Shown in pieces: positions 22,320 to 29,824 of a stretch of DNA of 64,000 bases (within the stretch, counting starts at the first letter, position 1; each line of letters opens with the position of its first letter). Origin of the DNA: Pseudothauera rhizosphaerae (lineage in GTDB: Bacteria > Pseudomonadota > Gammaproteobacteria > Burkholderiales > Rhodocyclaceae); assembly GCF_004801305.1 (NCBI RefSeq), contig NZ_SSOD01000002.1:248001-312000 (forward strand), in the 5' to 3' direction. The notes under the pieces were generated by a model. The model had not been told where the DNA came from. It made no database searches and saw only the letters and a list, made by a program, of their open reading frames with translations. Made by a program: the position numbers and the translations under genes.

Positions 22320-22726
22320 TGAGCATCACGCCGCAACAACTGAGCCGCATTGTCATCGCGCACAACCTCACGGCCATCGACGCCCACCTGGCGCGCGATG
22401 ACGAAACGGAGCGCCGCAACGAGGCCATCGAAGCCGCCGCAGATCTGATCTGGCGCAAGCGCATCGCCATGCCCGGCAAGCCGGAGTTCGTCCGGCCCGA
22501 CCGGCTGCGCGAGGGAATCACCGAAGTGATGGGCACCGCGGACGACGACGAGATTGCCGAGCTGGCGCAACTGGCCGCCGGCAACGTCGAGCAGTTCGGC
22601 CGCGTGCTGGAAGAGCGGGTCCGGGATTACTGGCTCGCAGACTGCATGGAGCGCGCCCGGCAGCAGATCGACCGCATGGAGCGCGAGGACGCAGCGGAAG
22701 ACTCGCGCTCGCAGACGGAGAGTTGA
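22319..22726 (+). CDS. Phage protein, unknown, helical
   Basis: 135 residues from ATG 22319. It begins MSITPQQLSRIVIAHNLTAI and continues with long acidic helices (ETERRNEAIEAAADLIWRKR; AELAQLAAGNVEQFGRVLEE; QQIDRMEREDAAEDSRSQTE). No catalytic motif or membrane segment is visible. It is translationally coupled to the previous gene and lies upstream of the recombination genes. Confidence 0.62.
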   Translation: MSITPQQLSRIVIAHNLTAIDAHLARDDETERRNEAIEAAADLIWRKRIAMPGKPEFVRPDRLREGITEVMGTADDDEIAELAQLAAGNVEQFGRVLEERVRDYWLADCMERARQQIDRMEREDAAEDSRSQTES

Positions 22727-22728
22727 TC

Positions 22729-22992
22729 ATGCGAGCCATCCTCTACATCTACCGCGCGTGGCTCCGTCTGCGCCTGCGCATCGCCATGGCTGACCTCGAC
22801 ACGATCCTGACGCTCGACTGGCCGGCCGGCGAGGCCCGCAAACTCGCCGAGATCGCGGAAATCGAGCGGGAACTGGACCTCGTTGCGAATCGCGCCAAAC
22901 GGTGTCGGCCGGTGTCGGCCGACCGGATCGTGATGGCCGTCATGGTGGCCGGCGCGCTGCCGGTGATCGCGCTGCGCCTGGCCGGGTACTGA
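22729..22992 (+). CDS. Small phage protein with C-terminal hydrophobic segment
   Basis: 87 residues from ATG 22729 (GGAGAG upstream; an in-frame TTG at 22723 is less likely). It has a basic amphipathic N-terminus (MRAILYIYRAWLRLRLRIAM), a central acidic helix (EIAEIERELDLVANRAK) and a hydrophobic end (IVMAVMVAGALPVIALRLAG) that could be a tail anchor. No family is recognised. The following gene begins two bases after the stop. Confidence 0.55.
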   Translation: MRAILYIYRAWLRLRLRIAMADLDTILTLDWPAGEARKLAEIAEIERELDLVANRAKRCRPVSADRIVMAVMVAGALPVIALRLAGY

Positions 22993-22994
22993 CC

Positions 22995-23153
22995 ATGTAC
23001 GACGATGACAACGACGGCGGCCTGCAGTGGTTCCAGCAGGCCGGACAGCAAGAAGAGGGAATCCATGAAGAACATCGCATCCGCGCTTGTGAAGGCGCAG
23101 AAGAACTTCGCCCCTGCGCTCAAGACCAGCTCGAACCCGCACTTCCGTTCTAA
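22995..23153 (+). CDS. Possible 52-residue protein overlapping erf
   Basis: ATG 22995 begins MYDDDNDGGLQWFQQAGQQE and the frame runs to 23153, the last 89 bases overlapping erf in another frame. The first 23 codons look deliberately coding (acidic, Gln-rich) and fill the gap between two genes. The overlapping part looks less protein-like. It may be a short gene whose frame happens to extend, or a translational leader for erf. Confidence 0.35.
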   Translation: MYDDDNDGGLQWFQQAGQQEEGIHEEHRIRACEGAEELRPCAQDQLEPALPF

Positions 23154-23649
23154 GTACGCCGATCTCGCGGCCTGCGTCGAGGCGGTAGTCGATGCGCTGA
23201 ACGGTGCAGGCATCGCGCTGATGCAGCGCTGCCACGAATGCGATGACGGCGTGATCGTGGAGACCGTATTCGTGCATGAGTCCGGCGAGACCATGGATGC
23301 CGGCAAACTGCACGTGCCGGCATCCAAGGCGGACCCGCAGGGGTACGGCTCCGCGCTGACCTACGCCCGCCGCTACTCGTTGATGGCCGCATGCGGCATC
23401 GCGCCGGAAGACGACGACGGAAACGCCGCCTCGGGCAAGAACAAGTCGGCTGCGCCACCCGCGCCGCCGCAGGCTCAGAAGCCGTTCGACTTGGACGCCG
23501 CGCTGGCCTGGATCAGCAAAGGACAGACCATCGACGAGGTCAAGCAGCGCGCGCGAAGTGCATACCGGAAGGCATCAACAAACGAAGAGCATTCCCGCAT
23601 CCAGATCCTTGTCCAGGAACTGGAAAAAGCCGCGCTCGCATCCGCATGA
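23065..23649 (+). CDS. erf: Erf-family single-strand annealing recombinase
   Basis: 194 residues from ATG 23065 with GAGGGA upstream. The N-terminal ERF domain begins ALVKAQKNFAPALKTSSNPH, then FRSKYADLAACVEAVVDALN, and ends with GSALTYARRYSLMAACGIA and EDDDGN. A Pro/Ala linker and a C-terminal helical domain (ALAWISKGQTIDEVKQRARS) follow. P22 Erf-type proteins form rings that anneal complementary strands. It is paired with the exonuclease gene 11 bases downstream. Confidence 0.82.
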   Translation: MKNIASALVKAQKNFAPALKTSSNPHFRSKYADLAACVEAVVDALNGAGIALMQRCHECDDGVIVETVFVHESGETMDAGKLHVPASKADPQGYGSALTYARRYSLMAACGIAPEDDDGNAASGKNKSAAPPAPPQAQKPFDLDAALAWISKGQTIDEVKQRARSAYRKASTNEEHSRIQILVQELEKAALASA

Positions 23650-23660
23650 GGAGTCACCAC

Positions 23661-24386
23661 ATGATCATCACCCTGGACATCGAGACGATCCCCAGCAGGT
23701 CGCCTGCAGTACTGGACGCCCTGCTCGCCGAAGCCGCCGCCGAGAAAGCCGCGGTCACCGCGCCGGCCAACTACAAGGACTCGGCCAAGATCGCCGAGTA
23801 CATCGCCGCCAAGCATGCCGAGATCAACGCTTCGGCCGACGAGCGCATGCGCAAGACCGCGCTCGACGGTGCGCGCGGGCAGATCGCGGTCGCTGCGGTC
23901 GCGATCAACGATGCCGAACCGGTCTCGTTCTGGCGCAAGGACTGGGATGACCCTGGCGCTGAGCCCTTCGTCCTGCGCAGCCTCTTCACCTACCTGAACA
24001 CCGCCGTCGAGTCCAGCGGCACGCGCCCCGTGTTCGTCGGCCACAACATCGTCGGGTTCGACCTGCGCTTCATCTTCCAGCGCTGCGTCGTGCTCGGAGT
24101 CCGGCCGCCGATCTTCATCCCGTTTTCTGCCCGCCCCTGGGACGAGTCCGTGTTCGACACGATGACGTCGTGGGCCGGCGTCGGCAACCGCGTGAGCATG
24201 GACAAACTCTGCTCTGCGCTCGGACTCTCGGCCAAGGGTAGCGAGATCGAAGACGAGATCGACGGCAGCCGCGTGTGGGATTTCGTGCAAGCCGGCCGCA
24301 TCGCCGACGTTGCAACTTACTGCGAGGGCGACGTCATTCGCGCCCGCAACATCTATCGCCGCATGACGTTCGCGGCTGCCGATTGA
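23661..24386 (+). CDS. DnaQ-like (DEDDy) 3'-5' exonuclease
   Basis: 241 residues from ATG 23661. Exo I is IITLDIETIPS (Asp/Glu, about residues 6 and 8), Exo II FVGHNIVGFDLRFI and Exo III YCEGDVIRARNIY (Y-x-x-x-D). This gives the DEDDy active site of the predicted PolB-like exonuclease group. It follows erf directly, so the pair probably makes up the phage recombination system, the exonuclease preparing single strands and Erf annealing them. Confidence 0.75.
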   Translation: MIITLDIETIPSRSPAVLDALLAEAAAEKAAVTAPANYKDSAKIAEYIAAKHAEINASADERMRKTALDGARGQIAVAAVAINDAEPVSFWRKDWDDPGAEPFVLRSLFTYLNTAVESSGTRPVFVGHNIVGFDLRFIFQRCVVLGVRPPIFIPFSARPWDESVFDTMTSWAGVGNRVSMDKLCSALGLSAKGSEIEDEIDGSRVWDFVQAGRIADVATYCEGDVIRARNIYRRMTFAAAD

Positions 24387-24399
24387 GGAGAACATCGAC

Positions 24400-25707
24400 A
24401 TGACCAATATCGTCCGCACGCCCAGAAAGGCCCTGGGTGGCATCACGGAAGCAGAGAAGGTTGTGCTGGACGCACACGCAGCGAAATGGACCACTAACGC
24501 GCTGCGCACCGATCCGGTTGATCCTGATCGACTGGTGCCTGCCATCAAGTCGCTGTACGCCGCTGCCGACATGAAGGCGCCGCGCGTCGTCATCGTGCCG
24601 AGTCCGGTGGTGATGGCGTTTGCCGGCGGTTTCGCGGCGGCGATTTTGTGGGCGCGCAAGAACAATGCGAAGGCGCTGCGCGATGGGCTGGCATTCGGCA
24701 GCGCCACCGGCGCCGCCACCTACGCCGCCACCTACGCCGCCACCGAAGCCGCCACCGGCGCCGCCACCTACGCCGCCACCGACGCCGCCACCTACGCCGC
24801 CACCGAAGCCGCCACCCGCGCCGCCACCCGCGCCGCCACCGACGCCGCCACCTACGCCGCCACCGAAGCCGCCACCGAAGCCGCCACCCGCGCCGCCACC
24901 TACGCCGCCACCTACGCCGCCACCGAAGCCGCCACCGGCGCCGCCACCTACGCCGCCACCGAAGCCGCCACCCGCGCCGCCACCTACGCCGCCACCGACG
25001 AGCGCTTCGCTTCGCTCGCGCTCGCAATCGGTGCTGAGTTCGGCGCCAATCCGGTATTCATGCTGCGCTGCGCGAGTAACTGGTCGCGCATGTATCAGGG
25101 CGGAAACATGTGGTCTGCGTGGGCCTGCTATCTGGCCGCATTCCGCGATGTGATCGGCCTCGTACTGCCCGAGCACGAGAAGTTCAGCGCATGGGAATCG
25201 TGCGCCATCGAGGGCGGATTCCGTGTCATGCACGAGGAGTTCTGCATCGTCAGTGACCGTCCAGAGATCATCAAGATCGACGCGGAAAACCGTCCGCACT
25301 GCGAGAACGGCCCGTCACATCGTTGGCGCGACGGCTGGGCGCTGTACCACTGGCATGGTGTGTCGATCCCCGGAGAGTGGGTGACCGGCAATCCTCCCTC
25401 GGCCAAGGACGCTCTGACGTGGCCCAACATCGAACAGCGCCGAGCAGCCTGCGAAATTGTCGGCTGGGCCAACATCCTGCGCGAACTGGACGCACGCGTT
25501 ATTGATGAGGACGGCGACCCGGAAATCGGCACGCTTGTTGAAGCGCACATCCCCGACTCTGGGCCTGAGCGGTTTCTGGTTGTGCGTTGTGGTACGGGCC
25601 GGCAATTCGCGTTACCTGTACCCCGCGAGATGAAAACCGCAATCCAGTCGAACGCCTGGACATATGGCCTCAATCCGGCCGAATTCACCCCCGAAGTTCG
25701 TACCTGA
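24400..25707 (+). CDS. AATx tetrapeptide-repeat protein with DUF6745-like C-terminus
   Basis: 435 residues with GGAGAAC upstream. Residues 1-104 include AGGFAAAILWARKNNAKAL. Residues about 105-200 are 24 tandem AATx units (x = Tyr, Glu, Asp, Arg or Gly). The C-terminal half has MHEEFCIVSDRPEIIKIDAE, NRPHCENGPSHRWRDGWALY and HWHGVSIPGEWV, which resembles DUF6745, a family often preceded by tetrapeptide repeats. Function is unknown. The gene sits among recombination genes in the rightward operon. Confidence 0.7.
   Translation: MTNIVRTPRKALGGITEAEKVVLDAHAAKWTTNALRTDPVDPDRLVPAIKSLYAAADMKAPRVVIVPSPVVMAFAGGFAAAILWARKNNAKALRDGLAFGSATGAATYAATYAATEAATGAATYAATDAATYAATEAATRAATRAATDAATYAATEAATEAATRAATYAATYAATEAATGAATYAATEAATRAATYAATDERFASLALAIGAEFGANPVFMLRCASNWSRMYQGGNMWSAWACYLAAFRDVIGLVLPEHEKFSAWESCAIEGGFRVMHEEFCIVSDRPEIIKIDAENRPHCENGPSHRWRDGWALYHWHGVSIPGEWVTGNPPSAKDALTWPNIEQRRAACEIVGWANILRELDARVIDEDGDPEIGTLVEAHIPDSGPERFLVVRCGTGRQFALPVPREMKTAIQSNAWTYGLNPAEFTPEVRT
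24712..24999 (+). repeat. 24-unit tandem 12-base repeat
   Basis: Twenty-four contiguous units of GCCGCCACC plus one variable codon (TAC, GAA, GAC, CGC or GGC), encoding AAT-x. The nine-base core is invariant while only the last codon changes. The order Tyr-Tyr-Glu-Gly-Tyr occurs twice, 15 units apart, which indicates past block duplication. Being in frame with a 12-base period, the array can change length without frameshift. Confidence 0.95.
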
Positions 25708-25722
25708 AAAGGAGAAGCCCCC

Positions 25723-26076
25723 ATGAAGACCTTCACCGACTGCGCCGCCCAAGGCGATCTGCTCATTCGTCGCATCAATGCCATCCCGGCCGGGGCCACG
25801 CCGATCCAGTCCGAGGACGGCAAGTTCGTCGTCGCCCACAGCGAAACCGGCCACAACCACATCATCGCCGAGCGGCCGAACGTCAAGCTCTACACGACCG
25901 GCGATCCGATGGTGAGCTACCTGGAAGTGGTCGAAGCGACGGACGCCGCCGAAACGCTGCTGGAGCACCTGCGCAGCTACGACACGCACGAGACCATTGC
26001 CATCCCTCCGGGCGTGTTCGAGGTACGTCGGCAGCGCGAATACACGCCCGAAGGCTGGCGTCAGATTCAAGATTGA
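25723..26076 (+). CDS. Conserved phage protein, unknown
   Basis: 117 residues with AAGGAGAAG upstream. It has AAQGDLLIRRINAIPAGATP, KFVVAHSETGHNHIIAERPN and SYDTHETIAIPPGVFEVRRQ, then REYTPEGWR. These blocks occur in many phages of betaproteobacteria. The His-rich centre (HSETGHNHII) could bind a metal, but no function is known. It precedes a 184-base gap before rdgC. Confidence 0.7.
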   Translation: MKTFTDCAAQGDLLIRRINAIPAGATPIQSEDGKFVVAHSETGHNHIIAERPNVKLYTTGDPMVSYLEVVEATDAAETLLEHLRSYDTHETIAIPPGVFEVRRQREYTPEGWRQIQD

Positions 26077-26260
26077 ACATGTGATTCAGAATTTTCCGCG
26101 GTCGAATCAACTCCGGAATGCCAGCCAGGGACCGCTGACGGCTGGACGCCACGCACGTATCAGGTCGAGAACGCCCGTTCGCCGGAAAGCCGCGTGGGGA
26201 AGCAGGCGTGACTTACGCCGGATGGAGAGAATCCGGCACCCATACCAAGGAATCCTAAAC
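26077..26260 (+). promoter_or_regulatory. Leader of rdgC with inverted repeats
   Basis: No convincing gene lies here. Near the left end TTCAA-N2-TTGAA overlaps the preceding stop codon. At 26217-26223 and 26231-26237 GCCGGAT and ATCCGGC form a perfect 7-base stem whose loop is GGAGAGA, a Shine-Dalgarno-like sequence, 23 bases before the rdgC ATG. The normal ribosome site AAGGAA is at about 26247. A promoter could not be fixed. Confidence 0.5.
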
Positions 26261-27163
26261 ATGTGGTTCAAGAACCTGCAGATCTATCGCCTCCCCGCCC
26301 CGTGGAACATCACCGCGGACACCCTCGACGAACAGCTCGCCCGCCGGCGCTTCGCGCCTTGCGGCAGCCAGGACCCGGAGTCCCGCGGCTGGGTCTCGCC
26401 CACCGGTGACGACCGGCTGGTGCATGCCGTGGGCGGCCAGTGGCTCATCAGTCTGGGCGTGGAACAGCGCCTGCTGCCGCCCTCGGTGGTGCGCCAGGTG
26501 GCCGACGAGCGCGCCGAGGAAATCGCCGCCCAGCAGGGCTACAAGCCGGGCCGCAAGCAGATGAAGGAACTGCGCGAAGCGGTGCAACAGGAGCTGATGC
26601 CGCGCGCCTTCACGCGCCGCCGCAAGATGTACGCCTGGATTGATCCGGAGGGCGGCTGGCTGGGCATCGACGCTCCCAGCCAGACCCGCGCCGAGGACCT
26701 GCTGGAAGTGCTGCGCCAGACCCTGGACAGCCTGCCGCTGGCGCTCGTGCGCACCGAGCGCAACCCGGTGGCGGCCATGGCCGACTGGCTGGCCGGCGGC
26801 GAGGCGGCGGGCAACTTCACCATCGACCAGGATTGCGAACTGCGCTCCGTGGCCGACGAGAAGGCCGCCGTGCGCTACGTGCGCCACGCCCTGGACGGCG
26901 AGGATGTACGCGCCCACCTGGCGGCCGGCAAGCTGCCCACGCGCCTCGCGCTGACCTTCGACGACCGGGTGAGCTTCGTGCTGACCGAGAAGACCGAGAT
27001 CAAGCGCCTGGACTTCCTGGACGTGGTCAAGGAGCAGCTCGATGACAAGGACACCGACGCCCAGGTGCTGTTCGATGCCGGCTTCGCACTGATGACCGGC
27101 GAACTGCGCCAGTTGCTGCCGGCGCTGGTGGAGGTGCTGGGCAGTGAGTTGAGGGTCGCATAA
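26261..27163 (+). CDS. rdgC: RdgC recombination-associated protein on a prophage
   Basis: 300 residues from ATG 26261: MWFKNLQIYRLPAPWNITAD, QLARRRFAPCGSQDPESRGW, VEQRLLPPSVVRQVADERAE and LRLPTR-type end regions, as in full-length RdgC (about 300 residues). RdgC forms a ring on double-stranded DNA and limits RecA access; it is usually a host gene. Here it lies within the recombination arm of a prophage, next to Erf, exonuclease and integrase. It probably shifts recombination from RecA to the phage system, though that is inference. Confidence 0.88.
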   Translation: MWFKNLQIYRLPAPWNITADTLDEQLARRRFAPCGSQDPESRGWVSPTGDDRLVHAVGGQWLISLGVEQRLLPPSVVRQVADERAEEIAAQQGYKPGRKQMKELREAVQQELMPRAFTRRRKMYAWIDPEGGWLGIDAPSQTRAEDLLEVLRQTLDSLPLALVRTERNPVAAMADWLAGGEAAGNFTIDQDCELRSVADEKAAVRYVRHALDGEDVRAHLAAGKLPTRLALTFDDRVSFVLTEKTEIKRLDFLDVVKEQLDDKDTDAQVLFDAGFALMTGELRQLLPALVEVLGSELRVA

Positions 27164-27592
27164 ATGGCCGCATCGTTCGTGCGCGAGGAGCGCTATCTAG
27201 TCATCAAGATCAAGGACGCACGCGAATATCTCGATGCGCAAGATCAGCACCTTCTTGACGAGATCGCTCAGCGTGTCGAATTCGGCCGGATTGGCGCAGG
27301 AAAGTCGTGCCTGCAATGCGTAGTGGTCGAGCATGACTGGCCGGAGTACGAGCCGACATGGACAGCTATCGAAGCACGGATGACCGCGAACGAACACCCG
27401 CGCTGCGACGGCGCAGCCCCAGCCGAAGGCGGGCTCAACAACACCGGCAGCAGCGCATCGGACAATCTCCCCGACTCCATCGCCGAGGGCGCTGCCGTCC
27501 AACAACCCGCGCCTGTGGCCGCTGTTCCAGCAGAGGCCCCGGCTGCGGAGGACGTTACCCGGCGCGCAATGCGCGTGCTGGACGAGAATTGA
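27164..27592 (+). CDS. Phage protein, unknown
   Basis: 142 residues, starting immediately after the rdgC stop. It begins MAASFVREERYLVIKIKDAR, followed by EYLDAQDQHLLDEIAQRVEF and LQCVVVEHDWPEYEPTWTAI, a small alpha/beta domain of about 75 residues. The rest is a low-complexity Ala/Pro/Asp tail ending AEDVTRRAMRVLDEN. Similar small proteins are common near prophage integrases. No function is known. Confidence 0.62.
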   Translation: MAASFVREERYLVIKIKDAREYLDAQDQHLLDEIAQRVEFGRIGAGKSCLQCVVVEHDWPEYEPTWTAIEARMTANEHPRCDGAAPAEGGLNNTGSSASDNLPDSIAEGAAVQQPAPVAAVPAEAPAAEDVTRRAMRVLDEN

Positions 27593-27601
27593 GAGCGCCC
27601 G

Positions 27602-27826
27602 ATGCACGGCCAGCAGCCCCTCTTCCTCACGCCAGATGAGTTGCGCGAACTCACCGGCCGCATCCGGCACGGCGCCCAGGCACGTGCGCTCCGAGGCATG
27701 GGCATCGAACACCGCGTGCGCCCGGACGGCACCGTGGCCGTGCTGCGCACGCACGTCGAGCAGCAATTCGCTGCGCCAACCGCCAGGCCGAAGCGCGAGC
27801 CGCAGCCGAACTGGAGTGCGATCTGA
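27602..27826 (+). CDS. DUF4224 protein upstream of integrase
   Basis: 74 residues: QPLFLTPDELRELTGRIRHG, AQARALRGMGIEHRVRPDG, then VAVLRTHVEQQF. This is the DUF4224 family, almost always encoded directly before a tyrosine integrase in prophages of Proteobacteria. It may act as a recombination directionality factor or a DNA-binding partner; this is not proven. The TGA overlaps the integrase ATG by one base. Confidence 0.78.
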   Translation: MHGQQPLFLTPDELRELTGRIRHGAQARALRGMGIEHRVRPDGTVAVLRTHVEQQFAAPTARPKREPQPNWSAI

Positions 27827-28908
27827 TGCCGCGCAGGCGCAACCCGGAGAACGCCGGCCTACCCCGCCGCTGGCAGCACACGCACGGCGCCTACTACTAC
27901 CAGGTGCCGCCGGGACTGGAGGCCCTGTGGGACGGCAAGCGCAAATTCCGCCTCGGTAAGAGCCTGCCAGAGGCATATAGAACGTGGGCCGACCGACTGG
28001 GCCAGCAGGACGCGGCCAGCACCGTGCGTGACCTGCTGGAGCGCTACGCGCTGGAGGTCGTCCCGACCAAAGCGCCGAAGAGCCGCACCGAGAACGCCCG
28101 CTACATCACGAAGCTGATTGCCGTGTTCGGCGCCCTGCCGCTTGCCGCGATCACCCCGCAGATGGTCTACCAGTACGTGGATCGGCGCAGCCGAAAGGAC
28201 GACAAGGGCCACGGCGGCCGGATCGTCGCCCATCGAGAGACAGAAGTGCTCTCGCACGCCTACACCAAGGCGGTGGAGTGGGGCTACATCGCCCGCCATC
28301 CGTTCAAGGGCGAGGTGCGCCTGCAGGGCGAGAAGTCGCGGGACAGGTACGTGGAAGACTGGGAAGTGATCGAGGCCCTGGCGCTCGAATCGCGCCGCAA
28401 GAAGGGCAGCGTGCTGGCGATCCAGGCCTACATCCGCATCAAGCTGATGACCGGCCTATCACGCTCCGACCTGTTGCGACTCACGGCCGCCAACCTGCGC
28501 GACGACGGCATCCACATTCAGCGCCACAAGACCGCCCACAGCACGGGCAAGCGCACGATTTACGAATGGACACCGGAGCTGCGCACCGCGGTGGAGACGG
28601 CCAAATCCGTCCGTCCTGCCCTCTCACCGTTCCTGTTCTGTCGGCGCACTGGGGCCGGCTACTTCGACGAGGAGACCGGCGAGTGCCACGGCTGGGACAG
28701 TATGTGGCAGCGGTTCATGGCGCGCGTGCTGGACGAGACCGAGGTCAAGGAACGCTTCACCGAGCACGACCTGCGCGCCAAGTGCGCCAGCGACGCGGAG
28801 AGCCTGGAGCGTGCCCGCGCCCTGCTCTCGCACGCCGACAGCCGCACGACGAACCGCATCTATCGGCGCCGCGCCGAGGTAGTCAAGCCGGCAAAAGGCG
28901 TGGGCTGA
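27826..28908 (+). CDS. int: Tyrosine-family phage integrase
   Basis: 360 residues. Residues 1-60 form the arm-type binding domain (WQHTHGAYYYQVPPGLEALW, then KFRLGKSL). The catalytic domain has the first Arg in LMTGLSRSDLLRL, the HxxR box in EHDLRAKCAS, a second His in LLSHADSRTTN and the nucleophile Tyr in NRIYRRR. It integrates and excises the prophage. Its stop is about 64 bases from the 3' end of tRNA-Arg, which is the likely attachment site. Confidence 0.9.
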   Translation: MPRRRNPENAGLPRRWQHTHGAYYYQVPPGLEALWDGKRKFRLGKSLPEAYRTWADRLGQQDAASTVRDLLERYALEVVPTKAPKSRTENARYITKLIAVFGALPLAAITPQMVYQYVDRRSRKDDKGHGGRIVAHRETEVLSHAYTKAVEWGYIARHPFKGEVRLQGEKSRDRYVEDWEVIEALALESRRKKGSVLAIQAYIRIKLMTGLSRSDLLRLTAANLRDDGIHIQRHKTAHSTGKRTIYEWTPELRTAVETAKSVRPALSPFLFCRRTGAGYFDEETGECHGWDSMWQRFMARVLDETEVKERFTEHDLRAKCASDAESLERARALLSHADSRTTNRIYRRRAEVVKPAKGVG

Positions 28909-28934
28909 ATAGCACGTAGCGCTACGAATAGCAC
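28907..28934. repeat. Candidate integrase arm/excision site
   Basis: Direct repeats GAATAGCAC (28907-28915 and 28926-28934) flank the perfect palindrome GTAGCGCTAC (28916-28925). The unit starts at the integrase stop codon and lies about 40 bases from the tRNA 3' end, where arm-type integrase or excisionase sites are expected. Confidence 0.5.
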
Positions 28935-28965
28935 AAAAAGAAAGGGCCGCATCTCTGCGACCCTT
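28935..28965 (-). terminator. Terminator downstream of tRNA-Arg
   Basis: Reading leftward, AAGGGTCGCA, loop GAGA and TGCGGCCCTT (28942-28965) form a 10-base stem with one G-U pair, followed by TCTTTTT. It ends tRNA-Arg transcription and also protects against integrase-operon transcription running through in the opposite direction. Confidence 0.8.
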
Positions 28966-28971
28966 GGTATT

Positions 28972-29048
28972 TGGCGCGCCCGGAAGGATTCGAACCTCCT
29001 ACCCCCTGGTTCGTAGCCAGGTACTCTATCCAGATGAGCTACGGGCGC
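28972..29048 (-). tRNA. tRNA-Arg(ACG); prophage attachment target
   Basis: A complete 77-base cloverleaf with acceptor GCGCCCG/CGGGCGC, anticodon stem CCTGG/CCAGG, loop CTACGAA (anticodon ACG), T-arm GGTTCGAATCC and encoded CCA. The prophage right end abuts its 3' side, and integration left the gene intact. Confidence 0.95.
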
Positions 29049-29115
29049 TTGCGAAAGAAGCGAGATTTTAGCAGCGGATTCTGCTTCGTCAAGCTCTTTT
29101 CAAAGCTTTTGTTGC

Positions 29116-29208
29116 TGGCGGAGAGGGGGGGATTCGAACCCCCGTGCCAGGTTTCCCTGACCATCCGATTTCGAGTCGGCGCCGTTATGACCGCTTCGGT
29201 ACCTCTCC
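29116..29208 (-). tRNA. tRNA-Ser(CGA)
   Basis: A 93-base tRNA with acceptor GGAGAGG/CCTCTCC, anticodon loop CTCGAAA (anticodon CGA), the long variable arm typical of Ser tRNAs (GGTCAGGGAAACCTGGCAC), T-arm GGTTCGAATCC and encoded CCA. It lies 67 bases upstream of tRNA-Arg and probably shares its promoter. Confidence 0.95.
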
Positions 29209-29242
29209 GCTTCCCGGCGCTACGGCGTTTCCGGGAGGGCGC

Positions 29243-29270
29243 ATTATACGCACATGCGTGGCGGAATGCA
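29243..29270 (-). promoter_or_regulatory. Promoter of the tRNA-Ser/tRNA-Arg unit
   Basis: On the minus strand TGCATT (29265-29270) and a perfect TATAAT (29243-29248) are 16 bases apart, followed by a GC-rich discriminator (GCGCCC) as in stringently controlled stable-RNA promoters. The -35 is weak. Confidence 0.65.
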
Positions 29271-29294
29271 CCAGTCCGGCCATCTGCCAGGCGC

Positions 29295-29666
29295 TCAGGC
29301 GGCCACGGCCGGCTTGGCGGTGCGCACCAGCAGTTCGTCGTAGGCGCGCACTGCTTCCGCCGCATACATCAGCGTCGGCCCGCCCCCCATGTAGGCGCAC
29401 ACGGCCAGGGTTTCCATCAGTTGCTCGCGGGTCACGCCGAGGCGGATCAGCGCCTTCACGTGGAAGCCGATGCAGGCGTCGCAGCGCGAGGCCACGCCGA
29501 TGGCGAGCGCGATCAGTTCCTTGTGCAGCGCCGACAGCGCCCCGTCCTTCAGCGCTCCCTTGGCCATGGCGCCGAAGCCCTGCATGGCTTCGGGCACCTC
29601 GCTGCGCAAGGCTTCGAGCCCCTTGGAAACGTCGTTGGTGATCTGGACGAAGGACTTGCCGGACAT
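29295..29666 (-). CDS. Carboxymuconolactone decarboxylase/AhpD-family protein
   Basis: 123 residues. The core is KELIALAIGVASRCDACIGF, then HVKALIRLGVTREQLMETLA. The CxxC (Cys-Asp-Ala-Cys) with the His four residues later is the AhpD-like redox centre. Such small proteins reduce peroxides or act as disulfide partners. GATCTCCCC lies upstream, with a weak ribosome site. It stands alone beyond the tRNA genes, and no partner is visible. Confidence 0.8.
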   Translation of the reverse strand: MSGKSFVQITNDVSKGLEALRSEVPEAMQGFGAMAKGALKDGALSALHKELIALAIGVASRCDACIGFHVKALIRLGVTREQLMETLAVCAYMGGGPTLMYAAEAVRAYDELLVRTAKPAVAA

Positions 29667-29824
29667 GGGGAGATCTCCACTACTTAAGAAAATGCTAATT
29701 TACCACTGGTCGCGAACGAGTGCCCGGTTCCGCGTTGCGGCGTGGCGTAAATTTGATTTTGGAGGTTGCCCGTAGCGCGCTGCTCGTGGACAATCGCGTC
29801 GCCTTTCATCCGGATGTGATATCT

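Noticed and set aside
24712-24999. Possible CRISPR array or diversity-generating variable region from the repeat
   Set aside because: Units are 12 bases with no spacers and lie inside a reading frame. Variation is by whole codons, not at adenines of a template copy, and no reverse transcriptase is present.
24334-25299. Long glycine-rich reading frame on the minus strand
   Set aside because: It is the antisense of the GCCGCCACC array. The polyglycine is forced by the repeat, with no ribosome site or family support.
26077-26260. N-terminal extension of rdgC of about 88 codons
   Set aside because: The frame is open upstream, but the extension is basic and non-conserved in look, and MWFKNLQIYRL is the standard RdgC start with its own ribosome site.
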